Shown here: piece after piece, positions 1-7,284 of the stretch | How positions within the stretch are numbered: position 1 is the stretch's first letter | How the letters are laid out: each line of letters opens with the position of its first letter | Assembly: GCA_041648505.1 (NCBI GenBank) | Contig: JBAZOY010000023.1 | Span: 1-32,521, forward strand | Source of the DNA: JBAZOY01 sp041648505 | GTDB taxonomy: Bacteria; Desulfobacterota; Syntrophia; Syntrophales; CG2-30-49-12 | Direction: 5' to 3' | DNA length: 32,521 nt | Position numbers and translations under genes: made by a program | The notes under the pieces: model-generated | Told to the model about the DNA's origin: nothing | The model's database searches: none | The model's input: only the letters and a program-made list of their open reading frames with translations

Positions 1-340
1 CAACGACAGGAAAAGCTCCGACGTGATGCTTGATTCCAAGGGCACCAATATCTGCTAAAGGGGCATCGGGAGAAGTAGTAAGCACCTTACTCTCCATTAC
101 CTCTCCTACAGTTAAACTCGTCAGAGGTTTGTGAAGTTCGCCTGCTGCAATTGAACTGGCAAGTGAGGCTACCACTTCCCTCAATCTCCTTTCCGTCACC
201 AGACCTACCAACTTTCCCGTCTCATCAACCACTGGCAGACGCTGGATATTATGATCCCGCATCTGTGTCTGAGCAAGATGGAGTGGGGTATCTTGCGTTA
301 CTGTAATAACATCAGTGCTCATATATTCACGAACATACAT
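1..340 (-). CDS. CBS-domain protein, 3' part outside window
   Basis: About 113 codons are visible, reading leftward off the window edge. The start ATG at 340 follows a good ribosome site (AAAGGAGAGG). The protein opens MYVREYMSTDVITV and continues with a first CBS motif (RLPVVDETGKLVGLVTERRL) and then a second repeat beginning VGEVMESKVLTTSPDAP. CBS pairs bind adenosine nucleotides and serve as regulatory modules in kinases, channels, IMP dehydrogenase or stand-alone sensors. With the C-terminus missing I cannot say whether this is a free CBS pair or is fused to an effector. The length so far and the start directly with the first CBS repeat favour a small stand-alone CBS protein (inference). 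Confidence 0.85.
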   Translation of the reverse strand, partial: MYVREYMSTDVITVTQDTPLHLAQTQMRDHNIQRLPVVDETGKLVGLVTERRLREVVASLASSIAAGELHKPLTSLTVGEVMESKVLTTSPDAPLADIGALGIKHHVGAFPVV

Positions 341-434
341 ATAACCTCTCCTTTCTCGGGATCTATGTATCCATCCTGATAGCAGCACATTTCAACGCTT
401 TCTTCCCCTTCATCAAAACCCTTTATGCGACGTC

Positions 435-479
435 CTCTGATAGATGGAGCGAATAAAAAAACCGCTCTACCTATCAGAG
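435..479. other. Long hairpin between SDR and CBS genes
   Basis: Positions 435-451 pair with 463-479 (CTCTGATAG with CTATCAGAG, GAGCG with CGCTC), about 17 bp with one A-C mismatch and one G-U pair, around an 11-nt A-rich loop. It lies 3' of the SDR gene and 5' of the CBS gene on the same strand. No T-tract follows on either strand, so it is not a standard intrinsic terminator. An RNA-processing, stabilising or weak attenuation role is possible. Confidence 0.5.
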
Positions 480-551
480 ATTTGAGAAAGAGAGATAAGG
501 AAAATTTCGGTCTTTAACCCCTTATAAATAAGTTAAATACCTGCAGCAATT

Positions 552-1340
552 TCACATCATTGTGTATCCACCGCTTACACTCAATGTCTGGCCTGCGATA
601 TGGCCCGCACGATCTGAAGCCATAAATACTACTGCATCGGCAATATCCTGCGGCTTTCCCAACTTGCGTAAAGGATAGGCCTTTGCGGCTTTTTCCAGCT
701 TATCAGGCGTGAGAGCAGTAAACATATCTTTCCATAAACTTTTTTCACCTATTTCATCCGATGCGCCTGGAGGGGTCATTCCAGGGCATACGTTGTTAAG
801 TCTAATCCCATGCTTTCCTAATTCCCTCTCCAAGGATTTAGTTATACAAATAACTCCAGCTTTACATCCGCCATAGACAGCCTCACCGAATTCTCCCATT
901 CGCCCTGCATCCGATGCAATGGTAACAATACTTCCTTTCTTTTGCTCTATCATTGTATCCAAAACTGCCCTGGTGCAATTTATGACACCCCAAAAATTAA
1001 TGTTTACGACCTTTTCCCAGAAATCTCTTGTTTGCGTCATAAAGGGACTTACAATATCCCAGCCAACATTGTTAACCAGGATATCTATTCTTCCAGTATC
1101 AGCCTTGACCTTATTTGCCATCGCCTGAACCTGATCCCAGTTAGTTACATCTGCCGGTATCTGTTTGATGTCCAAACCCATTCCCTTAGCTTCGGTTATC
1201 ATGGCTATTGCCTGTTTTTCATCCCAGTCGGTGATGGTAACCTTTGCTCCCTCCTTAGCGAATGTATGAGCAATAGTACGTCCTATATTAGCTGCACCGC
1301 CTGTAACAATCACTACTTTATCCTTTAAGCCTAAATCCAT
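552..1340 (-). CDS. Short-chain dehydrogenase/reductase, BadH-like
   Basis: This is a classical SDR of 262 residues that oxidises or reduces a hydroxy/keto group with NAD(P)H. Visible motifs are the Rossmann TGGAANIG motif (residues 13-20), NNVG (90-93) and the catalytic Ser143, Tyr156 and Lys160 (YGGCK). The C-terminus ends SGGYTMM. The overall pattern resembles 2-hydroxycyclohexanecarboxyl-CoA dehydrogenase (BadH) and FabG-like enzymes. The start at 1340 is chosen over an upstream in-frame ATG because AGGAGG lies 7 nt before it and the Rossmann fold begins at once (MDLGLKDKVV). An alcohol dehydrogenase feeding a ketone to the carboxylases would fit the neighbourhood, but the gene points away from that operon and the substrate is unknown. 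Confidence 0.9.
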   Translation of the reverse strand: MDLGLKDKVVIVTGGAANIGRTIAHTFAKEGAKVTITDWDEKQAIAMITEAKGMGLDIKQIPADVTNWDQVQAMANKVKADTGRIDILVNNVGWDIVSPFMTQTRDFWEKVVNINFWGVINCTRAVLDTMIEQKKGSIVTIASDAGRMGEFGEAVYGGCKAGVICITKSLERELGKHGIRLNNVCPGMTPPGASDEIGEKSLWKDMFTALTPDKLEKAAKAYPLRKLGKPQDIADAVVFMASDRAGHIAGQTLSVSGGYTMM

Positions 1341-2025
1341 TCTTACACCTCCTAATATTTGCTTTATTTTAGAACTGCTCTGACACATTCGACGTGATTA
1401 GCTTAGACATCTTCAAAATCAACCTTGCAATTTGATGCCGTACATCCTTGCGTTTGAGAGTTCTTGGCACTTTTTTTCTAAACACCTTCTCACATTTTAA
1501 ATAAGCACCTCTGATATTACAACTAAACTCATCTATCCATATGATAACAACCCGTGCCGTACCCGTTAACTATTCGATTATCAGCAAAGGCAGGTCCAGC
1601 GTGATCCATCTATATCTGATTTTCCCAACTTTTCCATTTGTCTTTCTTTACATTTTGCGGTATTTTAACCGTAGAAGCAATTATTTCAAATTCGGCGTTT
1701 TTGTTTATCCGAGATATGCACTTAAGTCGGGTTAATATTTCTAAAACATTGGATTCAGTTATTTTAAAAAGAGAACTAAAAAAGAAAAACCTCCACCTCC
1801 GGATGTTTTCTGGGATATGACCTTTCGAGAAAATAAATTTACAACACGCCATATATTTGGATTACGAAACACAAGAGGCACGGATAAGAACTAACTCTCC
1901 TGTGTGCGCGATTTTAGCGAGTTTGGGGTTGGATGTCAAGCTTAAATTACTTTCATTTTCTTATGGCTGATGATTTCTCTCCTGATACGTCATTTTTGGT
2001 GATTTCATAAAGGATGGTGATTTCG
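1341..2025. other. Non-coding gap between divergent genes
   Basis: This is about 685 bases between the minus-strand SDR and the plus-strand peptidase pair. Short AT-rich ORFs here have no recognisable domain, no ribosome site and low-complexity composition, so I treat them as spurious. A weak minus-strand promoter (TTGATT, 16 nt, TAATCA) may lie about 50 nt upstream of the SDR ribosome site. No convincing plus-strand promoter was found. I see no RNA gene. Confidence 0.4.
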
Positions 2026-3459
2026 ATGAAGAGGTTCTATTTGACGTTTATTTTAATTGTATCTATCTTTTTCTACGCCACCTGCGCTTTTGCCCAAAAC
2101 CCCTTTCCCCTCACAAATCCGGACAAGCTTCGGTATCACCCCCTTCAATTCAACCTACCTAAGGTAGAAAGGATGGTGCTTAACAATGGAATTGTTCTTT
2201 ATATCTTTGAGGACCACGAACTTCCCCTGGTGAATATATCCGTCGTCATCAGAACAGGTTCCATGTACGATCCGGAAAATAAAGAAGGTCTTGCAGAATT
2301 GACCGGAACGGTCATGAGAACAGGTGGAACAGATACCATGACCGGCGACGCAATCGATGAAGAGTTGGAATTTCTCGCCTCTTCAGTTGGGGTTTCAGTC
2401 AATATGGAATCAGGATCATTCACCTGCTCCGTATTCAAAAAAGACCTGGATACCGGTCTTAAAATATTTTCTGAAATTTTGATACATCCGGTCTTTGAAG
2501 AAAACAAATTTCTGCTGGCAAAAAATCTAAAACTTGAAGAGATAAGAAGAATATCTGATGATCCGGAAAAGCTAACTTTCAGGGAATTTACCAGACTTTT
2601 ATACCATGGTAATCCGAGGGGGAAGCTTGCCTCAACATCATCCATAAAAAACATACTAAGGGATGATCTTCTTCAATTCCATACAAGATTCTTTTATCCG
2701 GCAAATGTAATGATGGCCATTTCCGGAGATATTACTAAAGAAGAGGCTGTCAGCAAGATTAATCAATATTTCGGTATGTGGCATGCTTCGGGAAAACAAG
2801 ATGAAATCCCCTACCCTGCTGAAAATCATGGCGGCAGCACCTTTTATCTGGAAAAGGATATCCCACAATCTATTATTATTACCGGTTATTTCGCTCCCGC
2901 AAAGGGTACATCTAATTTTTACCCCTTCACGGTTCTCGATTTTATCGTGGGCAGTGGCAGTTTCCGTTCCCGTATCTTTGAAGAGATAAGAAATGATCTG
3001 GGCCTTGCTTACAGCGTGGGCAGTTTCTATAGAGGAAAAAGCAAATATGGCGTTTTCGGGACATACGCTATAACCAAAACTGCATCAACAGGAAAGGTAC
3101 TCTCCTTGATCCAAGCCATTATTGATGATGTGATAGCCCGCGGAGTCAGCGAAAGCGAACTGGCCCTGGCCAAAAAATCCATTGACAATAGCTTTATCTT
3201 TTCCTTTCTTTCGGCGGATCAGATCGCTTATCAGCAGTTGATGGCAGAATATGATAAACTACCTGAAGATTATCTTGTAACATATAGAAATAGAATAGAA
3301 AAAGTCAGTAGAGCCGATATAAAAAGAGTTGGCCTCAACTACCTACCCCCAGAAAAGGCTCTTATCCTTGTTGTAGGCAATGAAAGTGCCTCTGATCAGC
3401 TCCTTCCCCTATTTGGTAAGGTTAATAAGATCAAAGGAGAGTTAAGTTATGATAGATAA
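2026..3459 (+). CDS. Secreted M16-like protein lacking the zinc motif
   Basis: A 477-residue protein of the pitrilysin/insulinase (M16) fold. It begins with a signal peptide (MKRFYLTFILIVSIFFYATC, then AFAQ), so it acts outside the cytoplasm. An N-terminal M16 domain starts near residue 45 (VERMVLNNGIVLYIFED) and is followed by the C-terminal inactive-type domain (FYPANVMMAISGDI; LGLAYSVGSFYRGKSKYG). The catalytic HxxEH expected about residues 88-96 is absent; the aligned stretch reads GLAELTGTVMRTGG. It therefore looks like the non-catalytic partner type of M16 pairs. The start at 2026 is preferred over ATG 2014 because it begins directly with the signal peptide, with AAGGA at 2010-2014. Its 3' end overlaps the next gene by 11 nt, implying coupling to an M20 peptidase. 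No catalytic M16 partner is visible in the window. Confidence 0.85.
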   Translation: MKRFYLTFILIVSIFFYATCAFAQNPFPLTNPDKLRYHPLQFNLPKVERMVLNNGIVLYIFEDHELPLVNISVVIRTGSMYDPENKEGLAELTGTVMRTGGTDTMTGDAIDEELEFLASSVGVSVNMESGSFTCSVFKKDLDTGLKIFSEILIHPVFEENKFLLAKNLKLEEIRRISDDPEKLTFREFTRLLYHGNPRGKLASTSSIKNILRDDLLQFHTRFFYPANVMMAISGDITKEEAVSKINQYFGMWHASGKQDEIPYPAENHGGSTFYLEKDIPQSIIITGYFAPAKGTSNFYPFTVLDFIVGSGSFRSRIFEEIRNDLGLAYSVGSFYRGKSKYGVFGTYAITKTASTGKVLSLIQAIIDDVIARGVSESELALAKKSIDNSFIFSFLSADQIAYQQLMAEYDKLPEDYLVTYRNRIEKVSRADIKRVGLNYLPPEKALILVVGNESASDQLLPLFGKVNKIKGELSYDR

Positions 3460-4690
3460 GGTCATTTTTGAAAGGATAGTCAAACGGATTATTGGCTATG
3501 AAGACGCCATGGTTCAGTTGCAGATCAATCTCACGGCCATCCCGGCCTTATCTCCCGACAGCGGCGGTAATGGAGAATATGAAAAGGCGAGACTACTTTT
3601 TTCCTACCTTTGTCAATTGGGATTCGCAGATATTGTTAAAATCAATGTCCCTGATGACAGGGTCTCATCAGGGATCCGTCCCAATCTCATCGCCACAATA
3701 CCCGGCAAAAACAAAAATAAAACAATATGGATACTTACGCACATTGATGTAGTTCCCCCCGGAGAATTGAGCCTCTGGGAGAGAGATCCTTATAAGGCTT
3801 ATGTAAAGGAGGGCAGAATATACGGCAGGGGCACGGAAGACAATCAACAGGATATGGTTGCCTCTATATTCGCAGCAAAGGCCTTCCTGGATGAAGGAAT
3901 AATACCGGAAAATTCCATAGGACTGGCCTTTGTGGCTGATGAAGAAACGGGCAGCCAGCGAGGTCTGTTATACCTCCTGAAAAACAAAGCAAATCCTTTT
4001 CGGAAAACGGACATTATTGTAGTTCCAGATTCCGGAAATGAAAAAGGAACGGCAATAGAAGTGGCGGAAAAAAGTATCCTCTGGCTTCGCTTTAAAACTA
4101 ACGGTAAGCAGTGTCATGGAAGCAAACCATCTTTAGGGAAGAATGCCTTTCTGGCCGCATCTCACCTCGTAGTTAGATTAAATGATCTTCACCACGTCTT
4201 TGATGCTTCAGACCCTCTTTATCATCCTCCAACAAGTACCTTTCAGCCAACGAAAAAAGAGGCTAATATACCCAATGTAAACACGATACCAGGAGAAGAT
4301 GTCTTTTATATGGATATCCGGGTACTTCCCCGGTATTTATTAGCTGACGTTATCTCTGAAATCAGAACCATGACCGGTGAAATTGAAAATAACTTTGGTG
4401 TCTCTATCGATATTACACCCGTCCAGAAAGTGCAGGCCCCTACCCCTACTCCTCCTGACGCCCCCGCCGTGATGGCTCTTAAAGAGGCTATTATGGATGT
4501 CTATCATGTATATTCTTTACCTGTTGGTATTGGTGGAGGAACAGTTGCCTCCTGCTTCCGTAGAGAGGGATATCACGCAGCGGTATGGTCAAAAGTTACT
4601 CAAACGGCACATCAGCCGAACGAAAATTGCCTTATCGCAAATATGACGGGAGACGCAAAGGTCTATGCTCACCTGTTTCTACAAAGGTAA
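3449..4690 (+). CDS. M20 family metallopeptidase (ArgE/DapE-like)
   Basis: A 413-residue zinc-dependent amidohydrolase/exopeptidase of the M20 family, probably cytoplasmic since no signal is seen. Metal ligands and catalytic residues are recognisable: His98 and Asp100 in THIDVVPPGE, Asp131 in GRGTEDNQQD, the general-base pair Glu165-Glu166 in ADEETGS, Asp194 in VVPDSGNE, His223 in the dimerisation domain (QCHGSKPS) and a C-terminal His in TAHQPNEN. It belongs with the ArgE/DapE/ACY1 and M20A dipeptidase group; the exact substrate cannot be read. The start codon overlaps the end of the M16-like gene by 11 nt with GGAGAG before it, so the two are co-translated. A joint role in peptide breakdown is a reasonable inference. 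Confidence 0.9.
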   Translation: MIDKVIFERIVKRIIGYEDAMVQLQINLTAIPALSPDSGGNGEYEKARLLFSYLCQLGFADIVKINVPDDRVSSGIRPNLIATIPGKNKNKTIWILTHIDVVPPGELSLWERDPYKAYVKEGRIYGRGTEDNQQDMVASIFAAKAFLDEGIIPENSIGLAFVADEETGSQRGLLYLLKNKANPFRKTDIIVVPDSGNEKGTAIEVAEKSILWLRFKTNGKQCHGSKPSLGKNAFLAASHLVVRLNDLHHVFDASDPLYHPPTSTFQPTKKEANIPNVNTIPGEDVFYMDIRVLPRYLLADVISEIRTMTGEIENNFGVSIDITPVQKVQAPTPTPPDAPAVMALKEAIMDVYHVYSLPVGIGGGTVASCFRREGYHAAVWSKVTQTAHQPNENCLIANMTGDAKVYAHLFLQR

Positions 4691-4774
4691 CTATTTTTCT
4701 ATAAAGGTAACTTAAAGATTTGCGGAAAATAAACATCAAACAATAATTTCGTCGTATTTTTTGAAAAAAATATC

Positions 4775-4804
4775 TTGACGTACAAAAATAAATTCTTCTA
4801 TAAT
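4775..4804 (+). promoter_or_regulatory. Sigma70-type promoter of acx operon 1
   Basis: TTGACG at 4775-4780 and a perfect TATAAT at 4799-4804 are separated by 18 nt in an AT-rich stretch. It points at the first carboxylase operon and would give a leader of roughly 265 nt. There is no competing gene between it and the acxA start. Confidence 0.7.
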
Positions 4805-4838
4805 CCAGATCGTATTGTTGTGTTGATTTTCTGGCAGA

Positions 4839-4913
4839 ATGGTTTAATAGATAATAGATAGCAGCATATATTCCTTACCTTTCGTTGCTGGTGTCTGGTA
4901 TCTATTTAACCAT
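4839..4913 (+). promoter_or_regulatory. Structured 5' leader of acx operon 1
   Basis: Inside the presumed leader RNA, positions 4839-4853 pair with 4899-4913 (ATGGTTTAATAGATA against TATCTATTTAACCAT, one mismatch in 15). An inner helix is possible between 4862-4866 and 4886-4890 (CAGCA/TGCTG). The element is followed by A-rich rather than T-rich sequence, so it is not a simple terminator. I do not recognise it as a known riboswitch class. Confidence 0.45.
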
Positions 4914-5000
4914 CAACAATAAACCCTCTAAAAAAAATGAACAGATTTAAAAAAAATTAGGCCTGAAGAGTCGTATATTTATGCTTTCTCTTTTGGTAGG

Positions 5001-5015
5001 GCAATGGGGGGATAT
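5001..5015 (+). repeat. 15-mer shared by two acx-1 non-coding regions
   Basis: GCAATGGGGGGATAT occurs here, about 60 nt before the acxA start, and again at 10154-10168 between acxC and the amidohydrolase gene. In the second place it forms the 3' arm of a hairpin with a C-rich partner. The first copy lacks a local C-rich partner. Confidence 0.5.
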
Positions 5016-5076
5016 ACCCTTAGTCAGGAACCAACAAGCGATTAAGCAATTCTAAACAATAAAAAAGGAGGAAAAC

Positions 5077-7224
5077 GTGGAAAGGAAAGAGAAATACCTG
5101 GTTGCTTGCGATGCCGGGGGTACTATGACCGATCTATTTGTAGTTAACCCGGATGGCGAATTCGTAGTAGGAAAAGCAGCTACTACACCTTGGCAGGAAT
5201 CCATAGGGTTCTTGGAAGCACTGGATGATGCATATGAATTATGGGGCATCGATTACAAAAAAGAAGCCAAAAATCTTGTCCCTGAATTTGCCAGCTGTGC
5301 TTACACCGGGACTTCCATACTTAATGCCATGATCACACGTCATGGGGTAAAGGTGGGAATGATTGTCAATAAAGGGTTTGAACAGAGTTTCTGGCAAACA
5401 CGTGGAAGCGAGACTACCCTGGGATATGCTACCCCGGAAATATTCCATACTGTATATCGCAGGCGTAAAGAATCCTATGTTCCGTTTCGCAGGATCCGGG
5501 GAGTTACAGGAAAGATTGATGTTCATGGTAATGAGATAATTCCTTTCTATGAACATGATGCCAGAACAGCGGTAAGAGAATTGTTGGACGAGGGCATTGA
5601 ATCCTTGGCCATCTGTTTTCTTGCCTCCTTTGCTAACCCAACGCACGAGATAAGGATGGTTGAGATAGCAAAGGAAATTATGAAAGAAGCAGGGATAGAT
5701 ATCCCTATCATTACTTCCCACGAGATATGTCCTGTGATCAACGAATTACCGAGAATGAACACAGTGGTAGTACAAGCATTTGCCGCCGAGCCTGCAAGAA
5801 AACAATTACTTGATATTGAGAAGGAACTGAAAAAGGAAGGCTTCAAATATCCTCTGCAGATGGTATTATCTTATGGAACCGTGGCCGATATAAGATGGCC
5901 GAGAATGGTTGAGGCCACAATGTCAGGTCCGGTGGGTGGAATTCTGGGAGCCAAATACCTGGGGGAACAGGTAGGTATAGAAAACTTTGTATGCAGCGAT
6001 GTAGGCGGTACCAGCTTTGATGCCGGGATTGTCTTAAAGGGGAGGATCCCCTTGAACCGCGAACCGGAGTTCCAGAGAATGTATCTATCCTTGCCGATGC
6101 TGGATGTTCAATCGATTGGTGCAGGCGCCGGAACGTATATCAGGCTTGATGAATACACCAACAGGATAAAACTGGGGCCTGATAGCGCCGGTGGTACCCC
6201 TGGCCCTGTATGCTATGATAGGGGGAACCTGATTCCTACTATCTGTGACTGTAATCTGATCCTGGGAAGGCTAAATCCAGACTATTTCCTTGGCGGTAAG
6301 GTGAAATTGAATGTTGATCTGGCTTTTAAAATATTTAAAGAAAAAATATCAGACGTACTCGCCATGGATATGTATAAATGTGCAGAAGGTATAGTTAATC
6401 TGATTGACGCAAATATGCGGCGCCATCTGACAGGTTCAATAACAGGTCATGATCCGAGGGAATTTGTTCTCATAGGATTTGGAGGAGGTGCCGGATTGCA
6501 TCTGTCTAATTACGCTGCTGACATATCATGGAAAGGTGTATGTACCGTTCCCTGGGCAGCAGGATTCTCCGCTTTTGGTTGCGCGGCTATGGACTTTGCA
6601 CACCGGTATGTCAAGAGCGTAGATCTCATGATACCGGACAATCCGGATGAAGCGAGGCGGACCGGGATTGCCAAGACACTGAATAATATCCTGGATGAGC
6701 ATATGAAAGCGGCAGTGGATGACTTTGCAAGAGAAGGATTCCAAGCAGAAGATGTTAAATATGCCCCCTTCTTTCTCATGAAATATTTCGGCCAAATCAT
6801 GGATATCGAGGTGCTTTCGCCGACAGGCTGGTTAAATTCTCCGGCGGATGTGACAACGTTGCTGACCGAGTTCGAAAAGGTATATAGTGAGACCTATACC
6901 ATGGTGGGTTTGGCACCGGGGACGCCGTATCAAATAACACAGGCTGGGGTTGTAGCCAGTGTCGCTAACAAGAAGCCGAAAATAATGGCTTATGCCTTAG
7001 AAGGCAAAGAACCTCCGAAAAAGGCTTTCAAGGAAACGAGGAGAGTATATCATGGTGGGGAGTGGAGAGATGCGAAGATTTATGAGCTTGACGAGATCAG
7101 ACCGGGTAACAACATTAAAGGTACTGCTATCCTCGAAGCTCCTGCTTATACCCTTTACATACCTCCCGATAAAGAAGTAGACATGGATAAACACAAGCTT
7201 ATCTGGTTAAAAAGACGTGTATAA
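5077..7224 (+). CDS. acxA: Acetone carboxylase-type subunit A (HyuA family)
   Basis: A 715-residue protein of the hydantoinase A/oxoprolinase family, the nucleotide-binding subunit of ATP-dependent ketone carboxylases. Actin-like phosphate loops are visible at the N-terminus (CDAGGTMTDLFVV, residues 11-23) and near residue 308 (SDVGGTSFDAG). The hydantoinase/oxoprolinase domain ends with the conserved IPPDKEVDMD segment. Start is GTG 5077 with AAGGAGG just upstream; no ATG lies nearby in frame. The family also includes N-methylhydantoinases and 5-oxoprolinases, but the downstream B subunit and the Cys-rich gamma subunit identify a carboxylase. The A-B-C order equals the acxABC operon known from acetone users. 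Acetone is the default substrate; butanone or an aromatic ketone cannot be excluded. A second, diverged copy lies at 21881-24079. Confidence 0.87.
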   Translation: MERKEKYLVACDAGGTMTDLFVVNPDGEFVVGKAATTPWQESIGFLEALDDAYELWGIDYKKEAKNLVPEFASCAYTGTSILNAMITRHGVKVGMIVNKGFEQSFWQTRGSETTLGYATPEIFHTVYRRRKESYVPFRRIRGVTGKIDVHGNEIIPFYEHDARTAVRELLDEGIESLAICFLASFANPTHEIRMVEIAKEIMKEAGIDIPIITSHEICPVINELPRMNTVVVQAFAAEPARKQLLDIEKELKKEGFKYPLQMVLSYGTVADIRWPRMVEATMSGPVGGILGAKYLGEQVGIENFVCSDVGGTSFDAGIVLKGRIPLNREPEFQRMYLSLPMLDVQSIGAGAGTYIRLDEYTNRIKLGPDSAGGTPGPVCYDRGNLIPTICDCNLILGRLNPDYFLGGKVKLNVDLAFKIFKEKISDVLAMDMYKCAEGIVNLIDANMRRHLTGSITGHDPREFVLIGFGGGAGLHLSNYAADISWKGVCTVPWAAGFSAFGCAAMDFAHRYVKSVDLMIPDNPDEARRTGIAKTLNNILDEHMKAAVDDFAREGFQAEDVKYAPFFLMKYFGQIMDIEVLSPTGWLNSPADVTTLLTEFEKVYSETYTMVGLAPGTPYQITQAGVVASVANKKPKIMAYALEGKEPPKKAFKETRRVYHGGEWRDAKIYELDEIRPGNNIKGTAILEAPAYTLYIPPDKEVDMDKHKLIWLKRRV

Positions 7225-7284
7225 AAAAGCCTTTAATAAGCTTAAGAAATTAAAACTACTCTTGACAATATATAAGGAGGTATC

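Noticed and set aside
942..1328. Plus-strand ORF of 128 codons
   Set aside because: It lies antisense within the SDR gene, has no ribosome site and shows no domain; it is a shadow frame.
1610..1852. Minus-strand ORF of 80 codons and overlapping plus-strand ORFs in the 1341-2025 gap
   Set aside because: Low-complexity Phe/Lys/Ser-rich translations, no ribosome site, no family resemblance.
5077..7224. N-methylhydantoinase or 5-oxoprolinase annotation for the HyuA/HyuB-like genes
   Set aside because: Both loci carry the Cys-rich gamma subunit gene, which marks acetone/acetophenone-type carboxylases.
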